A stretch of DNA of 64,000 bases, from positions 248,001-312,000 of the forward strand of contig NZ_JAIQXE010000001.1 in NCBI RefSeq assembly GCF_020076305.1, in the 5' to 3' direction. Under the pieces are notes generated by a model. It did no database searches, was not told the DNA's origin, and saw only the letters and a list, made by a program, of their open reading frames with translations. This DNA is from Flavihumibacter profundi. GTDB lineage: Bacteria > Bacteroidota > Bacteroidia > Chitinophagales > Chitinophagaceae. Both the position numbers and the translations under genes were made by a program. Of the stretch, positions 18,681 to 26,603 are shown piece by piece. Within the stretch, counting starts at the first letter, position 1; each line of letters opens with the position of its first letter.

Positions 18681-19130
18681 ATGAAACTGCATAATCTTCA
18701 GCCTTCAGAAGGCGCAACACACAAGCAAAAACGTTTAGGTCGTGGTGAAGCATCTGGTAAGGGTGGTACATCAACGAAAGGTAATAAAGGTGGACAAAGC
18801 CGTGCTGGTTATTCCAGCAAAAGAGCACACGAAGGTGGACAAATGCCAATACAGCGTCGTGTTCCAAAACGTGGATTCAGCAATATCAACCGTGTAGAAT
18901 ACCGTGTATTCAACCTGGGACAAATCGATCATCTTGCTGAAAAATACACTATTACTGAATTCAGCCTGGAGACCTTGTATATCAATGGTTTGATCAGCCA
19001 GACTGACCATGTAAAAATTCTGGGTAACGGAGAACTTAAATCTAAACTTAGCTTCAAAGTAAACGCGGTAAGTGATAAGGCAAAAGCTGCCATCGAAGCT
19101 GCTGGCGGAACTATTGAAATTGTAAAGTAA
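18681..19130 (+). CDS. rplO: 50S ribosomal protein L15
   Basis: 149 residues with the Gly/Lys-rich N-terminal extension KQKRLGRGEASGKGGTSTKGNKGGQSRAG typical of L15 and the C-terminal KAKAAIEAAGGTIEIVK. It is followed by a terminator-like hairpin before secY. Confidence 0.97.
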   Translation: MKLHNLQPSEGATHKQKRLGRGEASGKGGTSTKGNKGGQSRAGYSSKRAHEGGQMPIQRRVPKRGFSNINRVEYRVFNLGQIDHLAEKYTITEFSLETLYINGLISQTDHVKILGNGELKSKLSFKVNAVSDKAKAAIEAAGGTIEIVK

Positions 19131-19148
19131 TTTTTCTTTATCTTGCCG

Positions 19149-19176
19149 GACGCATTGTGAAAATGCGTCTTTTTTT
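19149..19176 (+). terminator. Terminator-like hairpin between rplO and secY
   Basis: GACGCATT (19149-19156) pairs perfectly with AATGCGTC (19162-19169), with a 5-nt loop and seven T residues after. It meets the form of an intrinsic terminator but lies inside what is usually one transcript, so it may be a partial attenuator that lowers secY expression. Confidence 0.75.
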
Positions 19177-19205
19177 ATTTGAGGCTCATTAAATCTCAGA
19201 AACCC

Positions 19206-20540
19206 GTGAAGAAATTAATTCAGACGCTGAAGAATATTTGGAGCATTGAAGAGTTAAGAGGTAAAATCATAACTACACTGCTGCTAATTCTTATTTATCG
19301 AATCGGTGCGCACATCGTGCTTCCCGGTATCGATCCGACAAAAATTGACCTTGCCGGCGCTAAATCAGGTGCTTTAGGGCTTATTGATGCCTTTGCCGGA
19401 GGCGCTTTTTCACAGGCTTCAATATTTGCCCTGGGAATAATGCCTTATATTTCCGCTTCTATTTTTATGCAGCTGATGACCATCCTGGTTCCGCAAATGC
19501 AGAAGGTGCAGAAAGAAGGGGAAAGTGGTCGCAAGAAAATTAACCAATGGACACGTTATCTAACTGTAGCTGTTACAGCTGTTCAGGCCGGTGCATATGT
19601 AGCCTACCTGCGCCAGGTGAACAATTCTGCTTTATTGGAATCGTATGCCCCGTATTTCTGGATTTCAACCACTATTGTACTAACCGCAGGTACTCTTTTT
19701 GTAATGTGGCTAGGGGAAAAAATAACTGATAAGGGTTTGGGTAATGGTACATCACTAATTATCATGGTTGGTATCCTTGCACGCTTGCCGCAGGCATCCA
19801 TTCATGAATGGGCTGCCAAAAGTAACCGTGGTGGCGGTGGGCTGTTGATATTTATTATTGAAATTGCCGTATTGGTTGCTATTATAATGGGTTTAATCGT
19901 ATTGGTACAGGGAGTTCGCAAAATACCGGTACAATACGCCAAACAAATTATTGGTAACAAGCAATTTGGTGGTGCTCGCCAATTTCTTCCATTGAAAGTA
20001 AATGGTGCAGGTGTAATGCCAATCATCTTTGCACAAGCTATTATGTTCCTGCCAACTTTGTTCTCATATACAAGTTTCGAATCTGGTAAAGGAATAGCAA
20101 AGGTATTTGCCGACCCAAGGGATGCATGGCATATGGTGATTTATGCTGTGATTGTTGTGGCATTCACTTTCCTGTATACAGCTTTAATCTTTAACCCTAA
20201 ACAGATTGCGGAAGACCTTAAGCGTAATAACGGATTTATTCCTGGAGTAAAGCCTGGTCAGCCAACTGCTGATTATATTGGCGCTGTGATGGATAGGATT
20301 ACTTTGCCAGGCGCTCTTTTATTGGCTATTGTGGGAATTCTGCCGGGATTTGCCCAAAGGGTGGGTATTACCCAGGCTTTTGCTTCTTTCTTCGGTGGAA
20401 CATCATTGCTGATCATGGTAGGGGTAATTTTGGATACCCTGCAGCAAATTGAAACGCAATTGCTGATGCGCCAGTATGATGGTTTAATGAAGAGCGGCAG
20501 GATCCAGGGACGCCAGGCGGTTAGCTCATCTCCGATTTAA
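19206..20540 (+). CDS. secY: Preprotein translocase subunit SecY
   Basis: 444 residues from a GTG at 19206, reading MKKLIQTLKNIWSIEELRGK, the usual Bacteroidota SecY start. A TTG at 19179 would add nine residues but lies three bases after the terminator T-run and is less likely. The protein has ten membrane helices, the plug region GIDPTKIDL... and the cytosolic loops with NPKQIAEDLKRNNGFIPGVKPG. SecY forms the protein-conducting channel with SecE and SecG. A strong terminator follows at 20561-20600. Confidence 0.95.
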   Translation: MKKLIQTLKNIWSIEELRGKIITTLLLILIYRIGAHIVLPGIDPTKIDLAGAKSGALGLIDAFAGGAFSQASIFALGIMPYISASIFMQLMTILVPQMQKVQKEGESGRKKINQWTRYLTVAVTAVQAGAYVAYLRQVNNSALLESYAPYFWISTTIVLTAGTLFVMWLGEKITDKGLGNGTSLIIMVGILARLPQASIHEWAAKSNRGGGGLLIFIIEIAVLVAIIMGLIVLVQGVRKIPVQYAKQIIGNKQFGGARQFLPLKVNGAGVMPIIFAQAIMFLPTLFSYTSFESGKGIAKVFADPRDAWHMVIYAVIVVAFTFLYTALIFNPKQIAEDLKRNNGFIPGVKPGQPTADYIGAVMDRITLPGALLLAIVGILPGFAQRVGITQAFASFFGGTSLLIMVGVILDTLQQIETQLLMRQYDGLMKSGRIQGRQAVSSSPI

Positions 20541-20560
20541 TTATAAATTGTTTCTATAAT

Positions 20561-20600
20561 AAAACCCGGCAAAAGGCTAACTTTGCCGGGTTTTATTTTT
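20561..20600 (+). terminator. secY terminator
   Basis: AAAACCCGGCAAA (20561-20573) pairs perfectly with TTTGCCGGGTTTT (20582-20594) around an 8-nt loop, followed by ATTTTT. It ends the ribosomal-protein/secY unit before map. Confidence 0.9.
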
Positions 20601-20656
20601 AAAAGCGCCTTTCTGGAGCTGAATGGTGAAATCCGAAGGTGAAATTATATTGATAC

Positions 20657-21460
20657 ATGATATATTATAAGACAACAGCAGAAGTGGAATTGATGCGGGA
20701 AAGCGCATTACTGGTTAGTTCTACACTGGCAGAGGTTGCCCGTATTCTTAAGCCTGGCATGACCACCCTGGAAATTGATGCACACGCCGAAAAGTTTATT
20801 GTAGAACACCAGGCAACGCCTTCTTTTAAGAACTATAAAGGATTTCCTTTTACCTGTTGTATCAGTGTAAATGATGCTGTAGTGCATGGATTTCCCAATA
20901 ACACACCTATAAAAAATGGCGACATCGTTTCAGTTGATGTTGGCGTATTTAAAAATGGATTTCACGGTGATAGCGCTTATACTTTTGCTATTGGATCAAT
21001 AGAAGAGGATGTTAAACAACTGCTTCGTGTAACCAAAGAATCGTTATACCTGGGTATTGAAAAAGCTGTTGCAGGCAACAGGGTGGGCGATATTTCCTTT
21101 GCCATCCAGGATTATGCTGAAAGAAAGCATAAATATGGTGTTGTGCGCGAACTTGTTGGTCATGGGCTGGGCAGAAGATTGCATGAAGATCCTCAAGTGC
21201 CTAATTACGGGAAAAGAGGGAGTGGGGCGAAATTGCACGACGGGTTAGTCATTGCGATTGAACCGATGATCAATATGGGGGTAAAGGAAGTATGGTATGA
21301 GGATGATGGCTGGACCGTTAAAACAAAAGATGGCAAACCCGCCGCACACTATGAGCATACTATTTGTGTAAGGAGAGGCAAGGCCGATATACTTTCTTCA
21401 TTTGATGAAATAGAAGCAGCTGAAAAAGCAAATACAGCCCTCGATTCATCATATTATTGA
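20657..21460 (+). CDS. map: Type I methionine aminopeptidase
   Basis: 267 residues. The pita-bread metallopeptidase residues are visible: DVGVFKNGFHGDSA (two Asp), GHGLGRRLHEDP (His), AIEPMIN (Glu) and YEHTICVR (Glu), which bind two metal ions. It removes the initiator methionine from new proteins. It follows secY as in many bacteria, but here a strong terminator separates them, so map needs its own promoter; none matching the consensus was seen in the short gap. It ends with an extra tail of about 25 residues. Confidence 0.95.
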   Translation: MIYYKTTAEVELMRESALLVSSTLAEVARILKPGMTTLEIDAHAEKFIVEHQATPSFKNYKGFPFTCCISVNDAVVHGFPNNTPIKNGDIVSVDVGVFKNGFHGDSAYTFAIGSIEEDVKQLLRVTKESLYLGIEKAVAGNRVGDISFAIQDYAERKHKYGVVRELVGHGLGRRLHEDPQVPNYGKRGSGAKLHDGLVIAIEPMINMGVKEVWYEDDGWTVKTKDGKPAAHYEHTICVRRGKADILSSFDEIEAAEKANTALDSSYY

Positions 21461-21542
21461 TCTAACATTTTTTCCTGCAATGAGCCTGTATACCCGGCCG
21501 ATTTGAACGGCGTAACTAACTCTCCCTATTTTTTTAATTAAC

Positions 21543-21595
21543 AAAGAACCTGGTCAAATGGGTGTTTTCACTCCTGACCAGGTTCTTTATTTTTT
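21543..21595 (+). terminator. map terminator
   Basis: A 14-bp perfect stem, AAAGAACCTGGTCA (21543-21556) / TGACCAGGTTCTTT (21575-21588), has a loop that can form a further small stem. It is followed by ATTTTTT. It overlaps the extended reading frame of the next gene, which shows that gene must start further on. Confidence 0.9.
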
Positions 21596-21662
21596 GCAGG
21601 TTTGCATGGTTAAGCCGGACCGCCAGGTCCGGAATTATTCCAAAATGCTAAATCGCAATAAT

Positions 21663-22514
21663 ATGCCAACAGAAAATTCTTTTTTTTCAAACGATGAAAC
21701 TTACGATGAAAATTCCGGTGACCTGAAATTGGATATTGAAATAATGAAACTGAAATTGCAGGCTGAGTTCGGGGCTGTTTTCGGCTCATCCGGTGAAATT
21801 CCCCCTGATATAGAGAAACAGTTTTTGCAGGATGTTTTTGAAATAGAAAAAAATATGAATAGTGCAGTAATGGTAACTGTATTTGAATTCATTGGCGAAC
21901 CAACATTTCCACTGTTAAAAGATTTGTGCGAAGAAGATGTGCCAGGTGAATTGGAGAGGTTGTACCGGGTCCTGGAATCAAACGATCTTTCGCTGGTTTC
22001 ATTTCATGAGTATCCACCCACTATAATTTACCAGTTTATTACAGAAGAATTATTCCTTGAAGAAATTGAAAATTATAAATTGCCCGGAATGATGGGGGTT
22101 TTTGTATATGAAAATTTCCATCCGGACCACCAATCAGATATCCGCGAAATAACAATAGATTTTTTAACCAGGTGGCAGGCCTTGAAATGGGAGGATATAT
22201 GGAAATTTTTGTTTTCTTGTGCGGTGCTGCCAGATGGGACTACTCTCACAGGAGATGAGTTTAAAGCAAAAATTGAGGAACAGTCAGCAAAATACAGTTC
22301 ACTTCAATTGTTTGAGTTTGCAATAGAAAATATCCAGTTTGAATGGAAAGATGAAGTGCTTGGATTAGGTTTTTCAGAAGGGAAAATCAGGTACCTGGCC
22401 GTCCTGAAGAGTGGCTTAACCAGATATTATGATGGCAGTTTTAAATGTTATTTCTGCAATAATGATGGATACTGGCGGATTAGCTCTTTTTGCCTTCCGG
22501 GTGTTGAATGGTGA
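21663..22514 (+). CDS. Conserved-looking acidic protein of unknown function
   Basis: 284 residues from the ATG at 21663 (MPTENSFFSNDETYDE). The frame is open back to an ATG at 21558, but that codon is inside the map terminator loop. The protein is acidic and soluble, without a signal peptide or membrane segment. It is rich in Glu, Phe and Leu, with a middle part around HEYPPTIIYQFITEELFLEEIE and a C-terminal CYFCNNDGYWRISSFCLPG. No domain is recognised. The paired Cys residues in CYFC might bind metal, but no second pair is evident. It stands alone between a terminator and a gene with its own promoter. Confidence 0.65.
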   Translation: MPTENSFFSNDETYDENSGDLKLDIEIMKLKLQAEFGAVFGSSGEIPPDIEKQFLQDVFEIEKNMNSAVMVTVFEFIGEPTFPLLKDLCEEDVPGELERLYRVLESNDLSLVSFHEYPPTIIYQFITEELFLEEIENYKLPGMMGVFVYENFHPDHQSDIREITIDFLTRWQALKWEDIWKFLFSCAVLPDGTTLTGDEFKAKIEEQSAKYSSLQLFEFAIENIQFEWKDEVLGLGFSEGKIRYLAVLKSGLTRYYDGSFKCYFCNNDGYWRISSFCLPGVEW

Positions 22515-22533
22515 GTATTATTTACTGAGCCCT

Positions 22534-22541
22534 TACTTTTG
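22534..22541 (+). promoter_or_regulatory. Promoter of flavoprotein gene
   Basis: TACTTTTG is a perfect -7 box. The ATG of the next gene begins only six bases after it, so the transcript would be leaderless or almost so. Confidence 0.55.
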
Positions 22542-22546
22542 TAAGT

Positions 22547-23788
22547 ATGCAAAACAAAGTGCTGGTTGTAGTTGGTGGTGGTGCTGCAGGTTTTTTCTGC
22601 GCGATTAATGCTGCGGCTGCAAACCCTCAACTGAATGTGATCATTTTAGAGAAGAGCAATAAGTTGTTGTTGAAGGTCAGGATCAGTGGGGGAGGAAGGT
22701 GCAATGTTACTCATGCATGTTTTGATATTGCCCAACTTATTAAAAAGTATCCGCGCGGGGGTAACTTCCTGAAAAAAGCCTTTCATCATTTTTCGCCAAA
22801 GGATACTATCAAATGGTTTGCAGATCGTGGTGTGCTGTTGAAAGAAGAAGCTGATGGCAGGATGTTTCCCGTTTCAAATGATTCCTCATCTATTGTTGAA
22901 TGCCTTGTGCATGAAGCAAATCATTATGGTGTTGAAATTTTATTACAGCAGGAAGTGCAACAATTAATCCGGCAAGGCGATAAATGGATTGTAAGTACTG
23001 CTGTAAAAGAATTCAATGCAGATTATGTATGTATTGCCTGCGGTGGTTATTCAAGGCCCGCCATGTTTCAATGGTTGACAGCGGTTGGACACAGCATTGA
23101 AGCTCCTGTACCATCCCTCTTTACCTTTAATGTGAAAAGCCATCCAATTACAACATTGATGGGTGTTTCTGTACCTGATGTCCAGGTTCGGATTATCGGA
23201 TCAAAACTTGTTGAAAGGGGACCGGTTTTAATAACTCACTGGGGTTTTAGTGGCCCTGCCATATTGCGTTTAAGTGCATGGGGTGCAAGGGAACTATCCA
23301 TGATACAGTGGAATTTCAAAATTCTTATCAACTGGATACCTGTATATAATGAAAACACCCTGCGTGATTTTATACAACAGTTCAGGTTTGAAAAGGCTAC
23401 ACAAAAAATGATCAACAGGAATCCCTTTAACCTTCCGCAAAGATTGTGGGAGTTCCTGTTGCAGGAATCTGGTATAGATGGGGAAATACGGTGGGCGGAT
23501 CTGCCTTCCAAAGAACAAAACAAACTTATCCTTCATTGTTGCTCACATCCATTTGATGTTAAAGGGAAAACAACTTTCAAGGATGAGTTTGTAACTGCAG
23601 GTGGAATCAAATTGACAGAAATTGATCCGGAAACCATGATGAGCAGGCTGGTTCCCAACCTCTTTTTTGCTGGTGAAATAATGGATGTAGATGGTATTAC
23701 CGGTGGCTTTAATTTCCAGCATGCCTGGACGAGTGGTTTCCTTGCAGCGAAAAAAATCGCAGCACTTAGCGCATCCGTTGTTATTTGA
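22547..23788 (+). CDS. BaiN/HI0933-family NAD(P)/FAD-dependent oxidoreductase
   Basis: 413 residues. The N-terminal FAD-binding motif VVGGGAAGFFCAINAA is followed by the family signature RISGGGRCNVTH. The C-terminal part has LFFAGEIMDVDGITGGFNFQHAWTSG, where the flavin is bound again. The family was named for the bile-acid reductase BaiN and for H. influenzae HI0933, but most members have no known substrate. It is probably cytosolic. It is transcribed from its own promoter; the following gene rpsA has a separate one. Confidence 0.88.
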   Translation: MQNKVLVVVGGGAAGFFCAINAAAANPQLNVIILEKSNKLLLKVRISGGGRCNVTHACFDIAQLIKKYPRGGNFLKKAFHHFSPKDTIKWFADRGVLLKEEADGRMFPVSNDSSSIVECLVHEANHYGVEILLQQEVQQLIRQGDKWIVSTAVKEFNADYVCIACGGYSRPAMFQWLTAVGHSIEAPVPSLFTFNVKSHPITTLMGVSVPDVQVRIIGSKLVERGPVLITHWGFSGPAILRLSAWGARELSMIQWNFKILINWIPVYNENTLRDFIQQFRFEKATQKMINRNPFNLPQRLWEFLLQESGIDGEIRWADLPSKEQNKLILHCCSHPFDVKGKTTFKDEFVTAGGIKLTEIDPETMMSRLVPNLFFAGEIMDVDGITGGFNFQHAWTSGFLAAKKIAALSASVVI

Positions 23789-23865
23789 AATTATAATAAA
23801 TAGATTATCAATGACATATAGGGATTTAAGTAAAAAATACGCACCAGTTTTTTTTGGTTAAAAAC

Positions 23866-23917
23866 CTTGTCAAAATGGTATTTTCTCTATCTTTGCAGCC
23901 CGAATTAAACAATCGGG
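23866..23917 (+). promoter_or_regulatory. rpsA promoter and leader stem
   Basis: TATCTTTG (23888-23895) is a perfect -7 box; CTTG at 23866-23869 is a near -33 box 18 nt upstream. After it, CCCGA (23899-23903) pairs with TCGGG (23913-23917). This stem would lie at the very 5' end of the transcript, as in rpsJ. Confidence 0.6.
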
Positions 23918-23924
23918 AATTATT

Positions 23925-25844
23925 ATGTTTCAAAATCTTTTTGTAAAACAACTAAACGCTGATGATCAGGAGTCTGCTGCTGCACCTGCAGAAGCAACTA
24001 CAGCGACAACCACTGCACCTGAGCAGGCTGCTCCTGCTGTACAGCAAGTAGTAGCCACTGCGCATGATGACTTCGACTGGAGCATCGACAAGCGTAATGT
24101 ATCTGCATACAATGCTGAAGAAAAAGCAAAGTATGATAAAGTGTACGACAAGACTTTTGTAGCAATTACAGATGGCGAACTGATTAAAGGCGCTGTTGTG
24201 GGATTGACAAAAACTGATGTTGTACTAAACATCGGTTTCAAAAGCGATGGTCTTATTTCCCTCAACGAATTCCGTGATCTCCAGGGCCTGAAAATCGGCG
24301 ATGAAGTAGAGGTTATGGTTGTGGAAAAAGAAGACAGGCAGGGTCATTTACACCTTAGCCGTAAGCAAGCCCGTATTACACGTGCCTGGGAAAAAATTGT
24401 TGAAGTACACAAAACAGGTGAAATTGTTACCGGTACAGTTACCAGCAAAACAAAAGGCGGCTTGATCGTTGATGTATTTGGGATGGAAACCTTCCTGCCA
24501 GGTTCACAAATTGATGTAAAGCCGGTAACTGATTACGATCAGTTTGTCGGAAAAACTATGGAATTCAAAGTGGTTAAAGTTAATGAGGCCATCAAGAATG
24601 CAGTAGTATCTCACAAAGCCCTAATTGAAAGCGATATCGAAGCACAACGTGCTGAGATTATGGGTAAACTTGAAAAGGGCCAGGTACTGGAAGGTACAAT
24701 CAAGAACATTACCGATTTCGGTGCGTTCATGGACCTGGGTGGACTCGATGGCTTGCTCTATATCACAGACATCAGCTGGGGCCGTATAAACCATCCATCA
24801 GAAGTGCTAAAACTCGATCAGAAACTCAATGTGGTTGTATTAGATTTCGACGACGACAAAAAGCGTATCAGCCTTGGTCTGAAGCAACTGACCCCACATC
24901 CTTGGGATGTGCTGCCTGAGGGCGTAGCAGAGGGCCAGGTGGTTAAGGGCAAAGTGGTAAATATCGAAGATTATGGTGCATTTCTGGAAATCATGCCAGG
25001 TGTTGAAGGCCTGGTTCACGTAAGTGAAATTACCTGGGCAAATACACCGATCAATGCGAAGGAATTCTTCAAATTGGGCGATGAATACAAAGCCAAGATT
25101 GTTACCCTTGATAAGGATGCCCGCAAGATGAGCCTTTCTATCAAGCAAATGACTCCTGATCCCTGGAATGAGATTGAAAACAAATACCCTGTTGACAGCC
25201 GTCACAGCGGGCTCGTGAAAAACATTACTCCTTACGGTGTATTCGTTGAGCTGGAGCCTGGTATTGGTGGTATGATCCATATCAGTGACCTGAGCTGGTT
25301 GAAGCGCTTTAATCATCCATCCGAATATACCAAAGTTGGAGAGCGTATCGATATTATGATCCTTGGAATTGATAAAGAGAACCGCAAACTGCAACTTGGA
25401 CACAAACAACTGGAAGAAGATCCTTGGAATACCCTGGAAGAAACTTTTGCTGTAGGTACAGTTCATGAAGGAACCGTAATCCGCAAGGATGATAAAGGTG
25501 CCATCGTTCAATTGCCTTATGGATTGGAAGGTTTTGCCCCTAACCGTCACCTGAACAAGGAAGATGGTGGTCAGGTAATGGCTGAAGAAACTGCTGCTTT
25601 CATGGTAATCGAATTCGATCGCAATGAAAAGAGAATTGTTGTAAGCCATACCCGCACCTGGGAAATTGCTAAAGCTGAAGAAAGGGAAGCTGTAAAGAAA
25701 GAGGCTAAAGCTGAAGCCGATAAGACCAAGAAGGCTGTAAAGACTATCCAGGGCAAGGTTGAAAAAGCAACACTTGGAGACCTGGGTGTACTTGCTGAAT
25801 TGAAGAAAAAGCTGGAAGGTGGTGAAGGCGAATCTGCCCAGTAA
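23925..25844 (+). CDS. rpsA: 30S ribosomal protein S1
   Basis: 639 residues. After an Ala/Thr/Pro-rich N-terminal stretch (about residues 15-45) there are six S1 OB-fold repeats, roughly at 84-150, 170-240, 253-325, 340-410, 425-500 and 512-580, recognised by segments such as NITDFGAFMDLGGLDGLL and HISDLSWLK. A Lys/Glu-rich tail closes the protein. S1 binds mRNA and helps recruit it to the 30S subunit, which matters in Bacteroidota where Shine-Dalgarno pairing is rare. A promoter with a leader stem precedes it and a strong terminator follows. Confidence 0.96.
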   Translation: MFQNLFVKQLNADDQESAAAPAEATTATTTAPEQAAPAVQQVVATAHDDFDWSIDKRNVSAYNAEEKAKYDKVYDKTFVAITDGELIKGAVVGLTKTDVVLNIGFKSDGLISLNEFRDLQGLKIGDEVEVMVVEKEDRQGHLHLSRKQARITRAWEKIVEVHKTGEIVTGTVTSKTKGGLIVDVFGMETFLPGSQIDVKPVTDYDQFVGKTMEFKVVKVNEAIKNAVVSHKALIESDIEAQRAEIMGKLEKGQVLEGTIKNITDFGAFMDLGGLDGLLYITDISWGRINHPSEVLKLDQKLNVVVLDFDDDKKRISLGLKQLTPHPWDVLPEGVAEGQVVKGKVVNIEDYGAFLEIMPGVEGLVHVSEITWANTPINAKEFFKLGDEYKAKIVTLDKDARKMSLSIKQMTPDPWNEIENKYPVDSRHSGLVKNITPYGVFVELEPGIGGMIHISDLSWLKRFNHPSEYTKVGERIDIMILGIDKENRKLQLGHKQLEEDPWNTLEETFAVGTVHEGTVIRKDDKGAIVQLPYGLEGFAPNRHLNKEDGGQVMAEETAAFMVIEFDRNEKRIVVSHTRTWEIAKAEEREAVKKEAKAEADKTKKAVKTIQGKVEKATLGDLGVLAELKKKLEGGEGESAQ

Positions 25845-25866
25845 TCACATTATTCCTTAAATAAGC

Positions 25867-25895
25867 AAGGTGCAGCGTAATGCTGCACCTTTTTT
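25867..25895 (+). terminator. rpsA terminator
   Basis: AAGGTGCAGC (25867-25876) pairs with GCTGCACCTT (25882-25891) around a GTAAT loop, followed by T residues. Confidence 0.9.
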
Positions 25896-26152
25896 GTTCC
25901 TTACGGAACCATAAAAAAGCCTGCCCTGAAATACCCGCTGATTAAGTAAACCTAGAAGGTCGGCTGCTGATTACATAAACAATTCCCTCTTTGGACTAAC
26001 TAAATCATTCAAAATCCCCCTTCGCTACTACGTACAAGCATGCATTCAAAGCAGGCATGAGAGTATATGAACTTTGGTTCAGGATAAGGTCTAAAAACGG
26101 GTTGATTCAATCGACTAATCAGAGAAAAGTAAATATTGCAGTTGTCAGGTTA

Positions 26153-26178
26153 CAGGCCAGATAAAATTTTATTGCCTG
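26153..26178. repeat. Palindromic hairpin in non-coding stretch
   Basis: CAGGC (26153-26157) and GCCTG (26174-26178) flank the perfect palindrome ATAAAATTTTAT (26161-26172). It could be a weak structural element or a protein site. Confidence 0.45.
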
Positions 26179-26220
26179 AAAATAGTTGGGTTGGTTCTTC
26201 AACGAAATTGGAAAGAAAGA

Positions 26221-26328
26221 AAGTTGATTGACACTGGATTCGTTGGTTTCTTAGGATATTGAATAAGTTCTGGACGGTTGTTACTGGACATTGGATGGTC
26301 GTAGGTTGCGATCCTCGTCAATCAACTT
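26221..26328. ncRNA. 108-nt long-range paired element, possible RNA or small mobile element
   Basis: AAGTTGATTGAC (26221-26232) is the exact reverse complement of GTCAATCAACTT (26317-26328). Inside, GGAT-T-CG (26236-26242) pairs with CG-ATCC (26309-26314) with one bulged T, so the stem extends to about 18 bp with a small internal loop. The 66-nt centre contains repeated TGGAC and GGATG-like words. It could be a structured RNA on either strand or a short inverted-repeat element; no target-site duplication was seen. Confidence 0.35.
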
Positions 26329-26480
26329 CTAGATCAAAAGTAGGCTATGGCTTTTACCGGGACAAGAGCGGATTTGCTGAATTTTAGGGATTCGGTTTTT
26401 ACATGGAAACTAGTAGAAGCACTATTTTGCTATTGGTATACCTACGAAAACAGGATGATAATAATTCAGGATAAAATAGT

Positions 26481-26506
26481 AACGGTATATTCCGAAACGG
26501 TATATT
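26481..26506. repeat. Direct repeat AACGGTATATT upstream of response regulator
   Basis: AACGGTATATT occurs exactly at 26481-26491 and 26496-26506, a 15-nt period. It lies about 40-60 nt upstream of a likely -7 box (TACATTTTG at 26543-26551, one base longer than consensus). Such spacing suits a transcription-factor site, perhaps for the regulator encoded downstream. Confidence 0.45.
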
Positions 26507-26603
26507 TACGTATAATTACTATAGTGAATGTTCAGGATTTTTTACATTTTGCACTCTGAAAGGGACTCGCAAACCTCCTGTCCTTATTCGCAAAATTTAC
26601 CGT

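Larger units (their letters stand above)
25896..26603. other. 700-nt non-coding stretch
   Basis: No convincing gene is seen here; a 70-codon frame at 26347-26559 has no recognisable features. The region does hold structured elements: a palindrome GTTGATT/AATCGAC at 26101-26115 with one wobble pair; CAGGC/GCCTG arms at 26153-26157 and 26074 nt further only as 26174-26178, enclosing ATAAAATTTTAT; a 12-bp inverted repeat with an 84-nt loop; and an 11-bp direct repeat. It separates the rpsA terminator from the response regulator. Confidence 0.6.

Noticed and set aside
24840-25649. 269-codon antisense frame in rpsA
   Set aside because: Antisense to conserved S1 repeats; no promoter or domain. It arises from codon bias on the coding strand.
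26296-26316. tRNA T-arm-like sequence GGTTGCGATCC
   Set aside because: The flanking bases do not pair, and no acceptor or anticodon arm is found. No tRNA was seen elsewhere in the window.
26347-26559. 70-codon open frame in the non-coding stretch
   Set aside because: No recognisable domain, signal or composition typical of neighbours; it overlaps the direct repeats and is probably chance.
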